Of a DNA stretch of 64,000 nt, positions 36,006 to 46,380 are shown piece after piece; positions within the stretch are counted from its first letter, which is position 1; the number at the start of each line of letters is the position of its first letter. A program made the position numbers and the translations under genes. Under the pieces are notes generated by a model. The model was not told the origin of the DNA and made no database searches. It saw only the letters and a list, made by a program, of their open reading frames with translations. Where the stretch lies: assembly GCA_963932465.1 (NCBI GenBank), contig OZ010795.1:476584806-476648805 (forward strand), written 5' to 3'. This DNA comes from Maratus speciosus. Its lineage: Eukaryota > Arthropoda > Arachnida > Araneae > Salticidae.

Positions 36006-36533
36006 TTATCCATCTACAGTATGAAAATGAAGAGATTTCTCATTATGAATGGATGTACTCTTATTTATAATTTTCTGTCCTTGTCCTACAGTACAATTTC
36101 TACAATCTATAGGTAAATTAAATTTAGAACATTCCCTTAAACCCAAAATAGCATACTCCAAATTAGCATTACACACTAAAAAGTTAATATATTTTGTAAT
36201 TTTACCCACTTTAAGAGAGATTTTACATTTTTGATTTATATTTAACACCCCTTTTGCCTGACCAATAGTAACTGTACGTATAGTTTCAATTTTAGCATTA
36301 AGTTTTTTAACAAATTTGAGGGGTAATATTGCAGTAGTGGATCCAGTGGATCCATGTTGAATCATTCCTAAATAAACACACTTGTTTCCAATGATATGCA
36401 TTATTTGCACCCTTATTTGTATATATTCTACATGGTCTAGAAGGGTATGGTTTCTGAAAACAATTATTTTGAAAATTTCTAGACCCTTGATTTTGATATT
36501 GACTTTGTGGAATCCAATTCCTAGGTACATCAT
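36006..36533 (-). pseudogene. retroviral-type aspartic protease (broken)
   Basis: Minus-strand 175-codon frame. The active-site loop is recognisable as STGST-AILPL, but the position of the catalytic Asp (D in D-T/S-G) reads Ser. Downstream come the flap-side strands (VTIGQAKGVLNI, KISLKVGKITKYINFLVC) and the conserved ILGLREC followed by FNLPIDC near the C-terminus, equivalent to the hydrophobic ILG motif of retropepsins. Loss of the catalytic Asp means no protease activity. The N-terminal third of the frame reads through the gag/protease linker in a shifted frame. Confidence 0.65.
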
Positions 36534-36612
36534 TGGGTCTACTTGGTTGAGTCCAAGGCCTAGGTGGCCAAAACTGTTGAAAATTTTGTCTAAATGGTTG
36601 CTGATTTATTGT

Positions 36613-37114
36613 TTAGCTTGAAATTTGAGAGGTGGAAACTTCCACAAACTGTTTAACATGCCGATACCATTCAGTGGTACTATTTGGAGGGCATACTTTA
36701 ATATATTTTCTATACTCTGGTTTTAATCCATCTGTTAACCCTTGTATTAGAAGAGTCTCACAAAAATAGAGTTTCCTCCCAATTCCTACTTTTTTTTAAA
36801 AATAATTTTCTAAATTATCTAAATTATCTAATTTTAGAGTTGAGAAATCAGAAAAATTTGGAACATTTAGTTCAATGAATTTTTCTATCAAGATTTTTGA
36901 AATTTGTTCATAACTAGTACAATTAACACAGTCATTGATATAAACTTTTAGTGATTCACCCTTTAAATACTGTGGAATAGATTTAAACTTCCACTCTCTC
37001 TTTATTTTCCCTATTACACATATCATCATAATAGTTTAACCAAGCCTGAATTTCCATTCCCATACAAAGATAAAACTCTACTAATTTAGGTTCAGCCATT
37101 ATATCAGTATTCAT
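36613..37114 (-). pseudogene. gag-like capsid region (frameshifted)
   Basis: Minus strand, starting at an ATG at 37114. The first frame contains EIQAWLNYYDD. It shifts near 37000 to a frame containing IPQYLKGESLKVY, and again near 36790 to one containing LLIQGLTDGLKPEYRKY and EWYRHVKQF before a stop at ~36613. Alternating helices with W/Y-rich spacing and an L-x-G-L-P/K-x-x-Y motif are typical of gypsy gag capsid. A Gln/Pro-rich linker follows (~36600-36480) with no clear CCHC knuckle. Confidence 0.55.
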
Positions 37115-37169
37115 TGCAATAAAAGAAGCACTTTTATTTTCTTTATTAACTGATAAAGTACTATATCAG

Positions 37170-37335
37170 AATTTAGTAATAAATAAATAAATAAATTCTC
37201 ATGACTTCATAATAAATAAACTTCACAATAAATAAATAAATAAATACCCTTCATGAATAAATAATAAATAAACGTCATAATAAATAGCTAATTCTCATAC
37301 TGAATAATAAATAAATCTCAATAAATAAATAATAA
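37170..37335. repeat. (AATA)n simple repeat
   Basis: Interrupted AATAAATAAATAAAT blocks recur five or more times, separated by short CTTCATA/TCTCA strings. Confidence 0.9.
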
Positions 37336-37473
37336 TTATAGAAATAATAACATAACAAGTGCAAAAATATTGTAAAAAAGTGCTCACTCCAGGCATCTTG
37401 TTCTCACAGTCACCAGCATTATGATTTTTATGTACATTTGCGATGTACACTTGTAGACTTCCGGCAATGATCT

Positions 37474-38290
37474 TTAGTAAAGATCATAAACTAACGTGTT
37501 CACCATAAGCATCTCTACCCATTTGAAATTTGGAGACATAATCGCTTTTATTGCCGTCACTTTAACATCCTGTCGGACTAATTCTTTACTTGTGACGATT
37601 TGACGGCAAGCAGCAGCCATTGTAGAGAGATGATGGGGGTTTCCAGTTATGCCGTTCAGGCCGATATGGTTGTTGAGAATAAAAGACTCTAAGATAATAA
37701 AAAATGCAGTCGATTGAAAACAATTCCACTTTATTGGCATTCTCATAATTTGAGTTTAGGCGGAAAATGCTCAACTTTACCGATGATAAAAAAGAGCCAA
37801 ACTCGATCCATCAAAATTAGCTTAAAGGCTATTCCATCTCTCGCTACGAAATCCTTTTCGCTTCATTATATTACCAGACACTTATTACCTTCGTAAATTC
37901 ACTAAATCTCACACAAAGCTCTTAAAAACTCCAACAACATTTCTATAAAAACGAAGCAAATCACTCCGAATAATCATTACCATAGACCAATGTAGGTTGC
38001 CTTTGAAATGTCAATACCAATACAAAATGAAGTCTCACCTACCACATTTCTTTCTCTCTCTACTACCTCTACACACTCTCTGGTTGCCGCAATCAGTATT
38101 TATACTACCGCCAAAAGATTGTTCGAGAATATTCTATTGCCTAGCCCCAGATGTGTTATGTGTATACAAACTTTAACCACTGTTGTCGAGACTGTGCTAA
38201 AAATAACTTTTTCCCCTCGCCAGACGATAAAAGAAAATGAATTTATTTTCTGCGTATGTTTCAATCTTTGAAATATTCTAGCTGGCACCT
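37474..38290 (-). other. possible 5' LTR and leader of the gypsy remnant
   Basis: A complexity island upstream of the gag remnant. On the minus strand it has TATAAATA (38104-38097), an AATAAA (37735-37730) and an end at ..CTCAACA (37671), followed by a short frame beginning MAAACRQIVTSKELV. This order (TATA, poly-A signal, CA end, leader, frame) fits an LTR, but no second LTR copy or duplication supports it. Confidence 0.25.
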
Positions 38291-38309
38291 GGATATTTTA
38301 AATAAAATA

Positions 38310-38400
38310 CGCCATCTTGCGCGGTCAGTATAACGAGTATCTCGCAGGAAGCGATCGAGCTAGCCTTTTGCTCGACACGCAAGATCTTGCTCTCTGACCG
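38310..38400 (+). repeat. hairpin-forming repeat unit 1
   Basis: A ~91-bp unit starting CGCCATCTTGCGCGGTCAG and ending CTGACCG, so its ends can pair (CGGTCAG/CTGACCG). It contains CGAGTATCTCGCAGGAAG and TTGCTCG. It recurs at 38664-38755 with about 12 differences. Confidence 0.8.
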
Positions 38401-38663
38401 TATGTTCTCAGCACGCAACCAGCAATCAAACTCTGTGAAACTATCACAGCACACAAGCAAAGCCTGTGAAACGCTCACAGCACGCAAAGTATATGACAAC
38501 TCTCATAGCACAAAGCCTGTCACGCTGCACAGCTTCGTGAACACACACATGCGCACGGTTGCACGACAGCATCACTCTGGCAACCGCCAGCGCAACACGA
38601 GTGCACATCGCTCGTACAACATCAACGAGATGTTCTTCTCACTGGGGAGGAGTACTCTGGCGA
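38401..38663 (+). repeat. GC-richer linker with short CACAGCA repeats
   Basis: Between the two hairpin units a motif like CTGTGAAAC-CACAGCACGCAAAG recurs at about 38430, 38465 and 38500, roughly every 35 bp. Open frames of 121 and 90 codons cross this block, but their composition (S, T, H, R) looks like a by-product of the repeats. Confidence 0.5.
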
Positions 38664-38755
38664 CGCCATCTTGCGCGGTCAGTAAAACGAGTATCTCGCA
38701 GGAAGGGATTGAGCTATCTTTTTGCTCGGCACATAGGATCTCGCATTTCTGACCG
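38664..38755 (+). repeat. hairpin-forming repeat unit 2
   Basis: Second copy of 38310-38400, 354 bp downstream in the same orientation. It is followed by GGTTCGATCC (38765-38774), a B-box-like string, so the pair may belong to a tRNA-derived SINE. Confidence 0.75.
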
Positions 38756-38775
38756 TGGGTTCTCTGGTTCGATCC

Positions 38776-40299
38776 TTATCGCCGCACATCGCCTGCAAGT
38801 GTTTTTTTTTTACATTCTGTTGAATATTTAATGCGACACAAATAATTTAATTGTATATTAAATTGTATTGAGAGTTTATTTTACAATTTACCTTCCTCTC
38901 CCTCCATCTCCATCTTAAAATAAAAACCCTAGCATTTTGGAGTCATAGTGTCAATCCATTTCAAATGACCAAGGTAAATGACCAAGGTTTGTTTTTATTT
39001 GCGTAAAATTTGTTTTTATCGTCATTTTGAACGTATCTAAGCAAAACGTATCTGTAATGCTGAGTATCTGGAAAAAATGGAAAATAAAAGGGGGCGGAGT
39101 TTGTGGTAAATTTTTAGTGAACTGTTATTAGGAAATCAGTTAAGTCTCAATCATAAAATTTAAAATTTAATTTTACATTACAAAGATGTTTATTATCCTA
39201 AATTTTCAGAATTTTTTATTCAGTCCCTTTTAAGATCATAGATAATTAACGAAAATTGCCAAAATCAGACTTAACGCAGGTTTTGATGAGCTGTGCAAAA
39301 AAAAAAGGGAAAAGGTTTTCAGGATTGAACTTTGTTAAAAGAAGTAGTCCTATGAGAGATTTGTGTCAGAAAAAAAAATATTTTTAAGCTGAGTCTAATC
39401 TCCTTCATAAGAAATAATGGCAGCAAAATGTGGTGTTTGATAATTTATTTCTCCAGTTTTTAAACATGTTTTTGACCTACATCCTTAATTCAAATGAAAA
39501 TTTTATAAGTCTATAAAATATAGACAATTTTATGCTCAGCATTTGGGTGTTTGATTCATCTTGATAGGTTAAAAAATAAAGCAGTTTCAGCAATTTCCTT
39601 AAATCACGTTTCACGCAAAAAATGGCTGTGTAGCTCGTTAAAAATGGCCACCCCAAAAAAACTATACGATCAAAAAATGTTTTTATCATGTATTTAAACT
39701 CAGAACAATTTCAAGAAAACTTGTTTAAAATATTATGAAATTTAAAAATGTCGAGCGCAACCACCTGGGTGATTTGGAATGGATAGTTTGTATGATTTTA
39801 TATATTTTGAAATTATTTTAAATGAACTTAATTTCGGAGGACCCATTGCCTTCCGCAGCGTCTAGTGTGTTCCCAACAAATTTCTTTCCAAACGAACCTG
39901 TAACATGGGTCCTCGCTACCTATGACAGCATTTACCGGAAGTGCCCACACGTGCCGGAGACAATCGAAAACAAAGTTGAGTGAGCCAAACACCTTTGTAA
40001 TCAAGCCCATAGAATAAAAAAAAGAGTTCACCATTCATGTTAGCAAATGTTGGTAACAGCAGTAATTCTAAGATAAAATTTCATAATACAGAGAGTAGCT
40101 GAATTGTAATCTACGTTGAATGAACCAAATCCCGCTGAAATTGGGCCCTTAGAACCCTAGAAAAGAATGCGCCCCCAAGCGGTGGAAGATGCCCCTCCCC
40201 TTGTAAATTTCATGAATTTCTTTAAACATTAACACAATATGTAATAAACGGATGAAATCCCTTATCTAAAGTAATTTTTAAAGTGAAGCTATTTTTAAT
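38776..40299. other. spacer, no gene recognised
   Basis: AT-rich except for a patch at 39835-40030. A 68-codon minus-strand frame there (MVNSFFYSMGLITKVF...) has no family resemblance. Confidence 0.45.
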
Positions 40300-41472
40300 T
40301 TATGGCTGTAGTGACTAGACGTAAGTTGATGCTGAAAAAGGAGATTAATGCTCGAAAAAGGTGGTAGCTGAGTTATAAAGAAAGACCAGGCCCTGTGGGC
40401 CAGGGTCTTAACTGAAATGTAGTTGGGTATAAGAAAAATGTATAGTGGTTTTAAAGTAACTGGAAGACGCAAAAACTATGTTAAAGAAAATTGCAATAGA
40501 ATCGGATACTTTTAAAAGAAGCTAAAAAAAAGCCCCAAGAAGGTGATTAATATTCAAAATTCGTGGTAGGTGAAATCTTAATTTTTTTTTTTTTTTTGTT
40601 ATTCATGTCGTAGCTGGAGTACCTAGGAAGTTGTTAGAAAAAAAAGCTATTGTATCGGACTATTTTTAAGGGAGCTATAATAGGGGGCCCAAAAGGGGCC
40701 ATATGATAGTTGAGAACAGAGCCCTAGCATGAAAACATGTTAAAATGTTGTAGTACTTAGCGTTTTAGATCTTCAAGTAGCCAAGATTAAGCATAGGGTA
40801 TGAATTAACCACTGGAATATAATTTTGAAGAAATGTGCATAAAATTGTAGAAATGCTTAAAAAAGGGCCCTGGGGCCCTAATAAATATATGTGGGTGTTG
40901 TCTAGGGAGAAGTATCCAAGACTCAACTTTAAAATTTCGCACTGAGAAGGTAAGAAAATTAGGTGGTGAAAAATCCATGGAACAAAAAAGTTCTAGGGGC
41001 TCTGAACTCGGCCCTACGGGACCTTAGACGGTCCCAGGGTCTTAATTGAAATGTAAAAACGGGATAATAACTAAATGGAGAAAGCATCCCAAAAATGAAG
41101 ATCGTATTAAAAAGAAGCAATTTGTTAACAATTTACTACACTAAAACTTCAAGAGCCCCTGTACCGGGCCCCAAAGGTGCCAGGGGTGCCAGGGTCTTAA
41201 CTGAAATGTAGAAATGGGGTAAAAACTAAATGGAGAATTCTTCCCAAAAACGAAGAAGATCAGATAGAAAAGAGGCATCTTATTAACAATTTAGTGCATG
41301 AAAATTTAAAGGGGCCCAGGGGCCCCTTTAAAAGATAAAAGTCTGAGCCTCAGGTGCATCAGGACCTGTCTTGGACTATTCACACCTAAATTTTCAGACT
41401 TCTACGTGCAGTAGTTTTTACTACCCATCGCACACACGCACACAGAACGATTTGTTCTTTTATTAGTATAGA
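40300..41472 (-). mobile_element. Helitron-like element with ~155-bp monomers
   Basis: AGGGTCTTAAnTGAAATGTA recurs near 40403, 41036 and 41191, the last two 155 bp apart and followed by GGATAATAACTAAATGGAGAA-type sequence and GGGCCCC strings. On the minus strand the right end reads TCTATACTAATAAAAGAAC directly after CA (41472 inward), the TC-type 5' start of arthropod Helitrons. A secure 3' end was not found, so the left limit is approximate. Confidence 0.45.
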
Positions 41473-42892
41473 TGTTTTGACTTTTCATGGGTGCAAATGG
41501 TAACAAGAGACGGCAACCTTAAACTGCTAAAAAATAACATTTCTCTATATCTCAAAAACTAATGCTTAAATTGAGCTATAAATTCAGGTAGCCATGTTTT
41601 AGACTTGGCTATTTTTTGTGGCAATTAATGTAGTTCATAACAACAGTGTTATAAATTACTTAAATAATAATTTTTTTAAATATGAATTTGCTAATAGTTT
41701 TAATAAGCAAAAAGATCTTTCTTAATAACAAAATGCTTATAATATGTTTGGGTCTATTTACTGTACCTTAAAATTAATAAATATTTCAGATTACCGAAAG
41801 CGCAATTTTTTAAAATTATGAATATTTTAGAAGATAACCGGCATATTTAACAAGCTAAATATACCTTCATATAATTGTGTATACCATTCTTGGTTCTTCA
41901 TTCTTATTCATGTCCTTCTATTAATTGTAGGCATCATTCTATTAATTATTACTACACTTAGATTCAATCTTTTCGGCATGTCTAGTTTCGTTATTACTAT
42001 TCAAAAGCCTTCTAAATTACTTAGTAAGTTTCACCATACTTTATTTTGTAATTTAAAATATTTCCGTATATACGTTAAACCATATAACTTTGTAACGAAC
42101 ATTTGTTCTAAATTTAGAATTTTGTTGACATTTAATTTAGTGCATCTTATTAAAATATTTACATGCATAGGAAGTTTAAGAAACTAATTAGTATCTTTAC
42201 AAAATAAAGAGATTACATTCTAATTAAGAATTTTAGCATAAAATAAAATTATAATATTCGAGCTTAGTAAGAAATGTTGCTGCTTGTTTATATATTCGGA
42301 GAAACTATTGCTATGTAATTCCTTAACATTAATATTTTTAACATTACTAGGATATTAATGTGCATAAAACTGATTGATTTAGTTTCACTTTCCAGAGCTT
42401 TTCAATTACGAAAAAAAAAAAAAAATCTATTCCTAAAAAGAATACTAGTTATAAAGAAACTTTACAGAAGACATATAGAATTGTAATCGAAAGTAAATAC
42501 ACATAACATGCATGGACTGTAAAATATTTGTTATGAGAAAAAGACATTTGAAATTTGCTTTATTTTCATTACTCATATTTTAGAAGTATTAAGACTCTGA
42601 ATGTTCTGAAAATTTTCTGAATGTTCAATGCAATATAATTCTATGTTTTAAAACTCTAATAAGTTAATACCACAAAAATTCGCATTTTAATATTGTTTGA
42701 TATAATTGAAAATTGTTTATGAATTCGGTTTGTGTGTCGGACCGTATCTCTGTCCGTGCTCTAACTCTCCAAAATATACCTAAATTTTATACGTTATTAA
42801 GGTTTAGTATATAATTTTCGTTAGTAAAACTGACATATGTAGCATTTGAAATTTGTTTACAAGGACCTACAAAAGAATTCTGTTACGTTATG
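41473..42892. other. AT-rich spacer, no gene recognised
   Basis: Includes an A16-like tract at 42410-42425 and, at 42720-42790, a GTCGGACCGTATCTCTGTCCG segment resembling the tail of the 173-181-bp repeat family. Confidence 0.45.
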
Positions 42893-43012
42893 CTCTATGG
42901 CACGGTTCCCAATATTTTTTGGGGCATGCCCCACCAAAAAATCGGAAAATTCATTATCACACCATTCCACACACACCCTTGCATACTGGAACATATGATT
43001 ATTCTAATTTAA

Positions 43013-43204
43013 TCCTATGCAACGAGAGTCCTTTGCTTTAATTTTTAATACCGGTTTTTCAAAACAGAATTTTTTTTGTAATGAAAACGCGAAAATGCTC
43101 TGATTAAATAAAGTAAACTTTACAATAAAAAATAACTGGTGGGAATAATGAAGGATTCTGAGCACCTTAAGTGGCACGTATATCGGTCGCTCGTCCCCAA
43201 GGAG
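43013..43204 (-). mobile_element. TTAA-flanked MITE, sister of 11657-11858
   Basis: TTAA at 43009-43012 and 43205-43208. Ends TCCTATGCAACGAGAG (left) and CTCCTTGGGGACGAGCG (inward from the right). Inverted relative to the 11.7-kb copy and alignable over nearly its whole 192 bp. Confidence 0.8.
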
Positions 43205-44184
43205 TTAAAAAAGAACTGGTCTTAACACGGAAAAAAAATTAAAAGAAGATTAACAATGACAAGCCATTTTACATTTTTTAACCGATATGAAACAGGTACA
43301 ATTTTTATCTTAAATATGCTTTTAACATAATAATTAATAAATAAAAATAAGCTATAATAGCTCAATAAATCCAAAAAGACCGTATATCTCAACTTTTATG
43401 CATAGATGAGTTATATTATTCCATCCTAACATTTCTCAGTATGGGCCAAAGGTCTGCATCTGTCCATATAATCAGCATTTTTATATTCTTACAAACTTTC
43501 TTGAAAAGGCTGTCACATTTCCATTAGTTTGATAGCATTGATGCATTTTAACATTGCATTTAGAAATTCATCAGGAATACGTGAACAGACCCTCTCTGTG
43601 GACATCACTATACTCAAAATGCATTTTGAATTGTCATCTTTATATTGTATGAAGCTGTTTTTCTATTTCCTTCATAATACACTTCTTTGTTAGAGCGCTT
43701 CCTCTTCAGCATAATCTGACGGACCTGAGTGACTTTCCCATATGGTTTGACTTTAAATTTTAAAACATATCTGCAGTATATACAGTAGAATATACATACA
43801 CATAGTGTATGTATTATATATGCTGAGAATGAAGTCTGTACTAAAGCCATAAAAAATGTCTATTTACTCATTTCTTTCTGCAATGCCTTTAGATATATTT
43901 TAATTTTATCAGGTTTGTAGCACCTCTTTTAGATATTTCAAATGTTTTTTGTGGTTAATGGTCTACGGTATTTAGGCAATGAGTTTCACAAGTAGCCCAA
44001 AGTAGTTTCATATACAAAAATTTCTTCATATGACATGTTAGATAGCTAATAAAAACTCAAAGATTATTCAATAAATAGTCGACAAAGCTGTGTAAAATTC
44101 AAAAACATAATTACAAACAGAATTTTAGAGATAAAATAAATATCTAAAAGCCTTCATATGCATGAGACACAATTATCCAATATA

Positions 44185-44778
44185 AGGTAAATGCATCGAT
44201 AGTGGGTCGCGTAACAGTTGTTGGCAACTAATTTTAAAAGTTTAAAAACAAGCAAAAATGCATTTCTGAAAAACGACTGTTAGTAATCTGATTCACTAAC
44301 AATCTTAAATATTAACTTTCCATAAACTGTTTAGAATAATTGTTTTTTTTTTTTCTGCTGTTACATTTGTTTATTTTCTAGAGTGTCTTTAAAACTAGAT
44401 TTTTCGCAAATTCTTTTGATTGAAACATTTCGTTAAGAGATAAGTTTTTATTTCAAACATTGTTTTTTTTTAATTAGGTTTTAGTTTAAATTAAACTACT
44501 GTTGATATACTGTATTACTATACTGTAAATCATTTGTTCAAATAGCGAAAAACTTAAAGATTGCTTCAAAAATGTACCAGGCCCACTACTGGAGCATACA
44601 CGTAGGTAAATTTTTATTGTTCATTTTCTCCGAAGAATATATTTAGAAACCTTGTTTGTTTATTCTGATACATAAAGGTTAGGACTACGCTAAAAAAATA
44701 TATTTTTTGGAATTCACTAACAATTTAATAATAATTAGATAAATGTCCTTAAGTGACCCACTACTGGTGCATTTACCT
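44185..44778. mobile_element. TA-flanked TIR element
   Basis: Ends AGGTAAATGCATCGATAGTG (left) and AGGTAAATGCACCAGTAGTG (inward from the right), followed by GGTC in both. TA flanks both sides. An inner CCCACTACTGGAGCAT (44581-44596) repeats the end motif. 594 bp, non-coding. Confidence 0.75.
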
Positions 44779-44884
44779 TATTAGTGTAATTTAAACATCT
44801 GTATGGGATTTTTTTTTAATTCTATAAAATCCCAATTTTCATTATATTTGTGAAATTTGTAAATATTACTTTTATTTTCAGTCT

Positions 44885-45790
44885 GCAACATTTATAAAAA
44901 ATCCCTGCCAACTCGTCCTACAGACAGAGGATTCGAAATTAAGTACTAATTTCATCAACAAAAACTAAATCAAGATTAGAGATAAACCCAGTTTAATAAT
45001 TTTATTTTGCGGCTTTGAGCGAGTTTTTAATTTCATTTTCCTGTAAGAACTGGTTTTATCATAATCATGTTAATACGATAATTTTCTCTTCAACACCTAT
45101 TTTTGTTTAACTTGTTTTCGCTGAAAGAGTTGGTCGTATCATAAACTTGTCAGTATAAAAGTTGTAGAAAATATTTAGAAAATATATAATAAATTTAGGC
45201 GGATTTGATATCTTGTGAATTGGCGAAGCTTTTAATTTTTTCCTTCGTCAACCGCTACCGCCCACTTTTTTTTTTATTTCGTTTTTCGTTTGAATTTGAT
45301 ATCTTGAGAATTGACGAATTTATGTGTTTTTTTCTCCCTAAAACCCTATCCCTCGATCCCATTTTTAATTTTATCAAAAATCTGTGATGCACAAATTTTT
45401 GGTCCTTTTTCTAGAAACTGATTTAAACTGAAATTTTAAACTGATTTTATATGATATTATAATTAAGAAGTTATTGGGTTTTTTGGTTTTCACGAAACCC
45501 TACATTATTTCCAGCCCATTGGTCCGATTTTGTCCATTAACGAACTTGACCAAGAATTTCTGCCCCTTGTTTTTATGTATCTGTTTATAAGAGATTTGTA
45601 CAGAAGTATGGAAGTTATCGTGTCCATAAAAAAGTGTCTGTATAAAGTTTTGAACTGGGGGTGGGTTTGTGTTCTAAGGGTGTTGATCGCCACAGATCTG
45701 CAATTTTTTTCTTAAATTGTAACATAGGGGAGAATGTAATAGGTAGTATTTCATACGAGATCTACCTAAAATTGAACAGGTATAGTCTTA
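44885..45790 (+). repeat. dispersed repeat, copy 1
   Basis: Alignable to 62467-63890: both begin ATCCCTGCC, share CATCAACAAAAACTAA, TGGTTTTATCA-AATCAT, GATATCTTG-GAATT, TTTTGTCCATTAACGAACTT-like sequence, and end at GGTAGTATTTCATACG-ATC. Both copies lack an intact frame. The TTAA at 45070-45073 is the empty site of the MITE inserted in copy 2. Confidence 0.75.
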
Positions 45791-45868
45791 ATAACAAATA
45801 GGTAACTGCACCCTCGAAAAGTGAAATTCGCTCATAGTGGGGGACATGGTCCACGTTGAGAACCACTG

Positions 45869-46380
45869 GTCTATGGGGAAGATCCGTTTCCGATGCATTT
45901 TGATGATATTACAATACTTCAAACATAATAAAATTGCTGTGCATCACTGAAGTGAACAGAAAATGCTTTTTCTTATGTTTAGAATAAATAGCATTTATAG
46001 TTCGTTTCCAGAGACACACAAAAGAATTCCATTAGCTTACATGATCTATAAAGTAAAATCGCTTGTGATGTATTTTCATGATGTTATATTACTCCATACA
46101 CAATGAAATTGAATCGGATCACTGGGGCGCATTACAAAATGTTTTCTATAGATTACGGAGTGAGAATCATTTATTGTTTTGTTCTTTTACAGAAACGTTC
46201 AACAGAATTCAGTTTCAGGACGGACTATGGTCGATTGCATTGTATGAAAAAAGATTTTTTTAAATAAATTCTTTTACTGAAATAGTAAATAATAAACAGA
46301 AGTTGTTGTTAGAATTTCGATCATCTCACGAAACCCTTATCGTGCCGTTTCTCTGTCTGTCCGTCCGTCCGGCACCGGCT
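45869..46380 (-). repeat. ~181-bp tandem monomers with GTCTGTCCGTCC tail
   Basis: TCTATGGGGAAGATCCG (45870) and TCTATAAAGTAAAATCG (46050) start two related monomers with a shared TGATGATATTACAATACT-like core. Read on the minus strand they align with the 173-bp monomers at 56514-57542 (TGTAATATCATC-AAATGCA, then CCCAT, then CTTTTG-CTGT). The run ends with GTCTGTCCGTCCGTCC at ~46358. The hAT element 42901-45868 lies at its left edge. Confidence 0.55.

Larger units (their letters stand above)
35344..37114 (-). mobile_element. gypsy-type LTR retroelement remnant
   Basis: Three coding segments lie in element order on the minus strand: gag-like (37114-36613), aspartic protease (36533-36006) and the C-terminus of integrase (35719-35344). 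Reverse transcriptase, RNase H and the integrase core are absent, lost in a deletion between about 36000 and 35720. Several frameshifts and stops interrupt the frames. LTRs were not securely identified: 37671-38290 is a weak 5' candidate and no matching copy was seen beyond 35344. The order and the integrase tail point to gypsy/Ty3 rather than BEL or copia. Confidence 0.75.
42901..45868. mobile_element. hAT-like element, ~3 kb, no transposase left
   Basis: Left end CACGGTTCCCAATATTTTTT, right end read inward CAGTGGTTCTCAACGTGG. Flanking 8-mers CTCTATGG (42893-42900) and GTCTATGG (45869-45876) differ by one base, an 8-bp duplication as expected for hAT; CAGTGGTTCTCAA is a familiar hAT end. No transposase or BED finger is readable. 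It contains a TTAA MITE (43013-43204), a TA element (44185-44778) and one copy of a dispersed repeat (44885-45790). Confidence 0.55.

Noticed and set aside
37671..38290. Firm 5' LTR assignment for the gypsy remnant
   Set aside because: TATA and AATAAA signals are present, but no matching LTR copy was found at the other end; kept only as a low-confidence feature.
38387..38831. Overlapping plus-strand open frames of 121 and 90 codons as a gene
   Set aside because: They follow the GC-richer duplicated hairpin block and its CACAGCA repeats; composition is S/T/H/R-biased, two frames are open together, and no domain is recognisable.
39828..40034. 68-codon minus-strand frame as a host exon
   Set aside because: No family match, no clear splice signals at its ends and no neighbouring exon.
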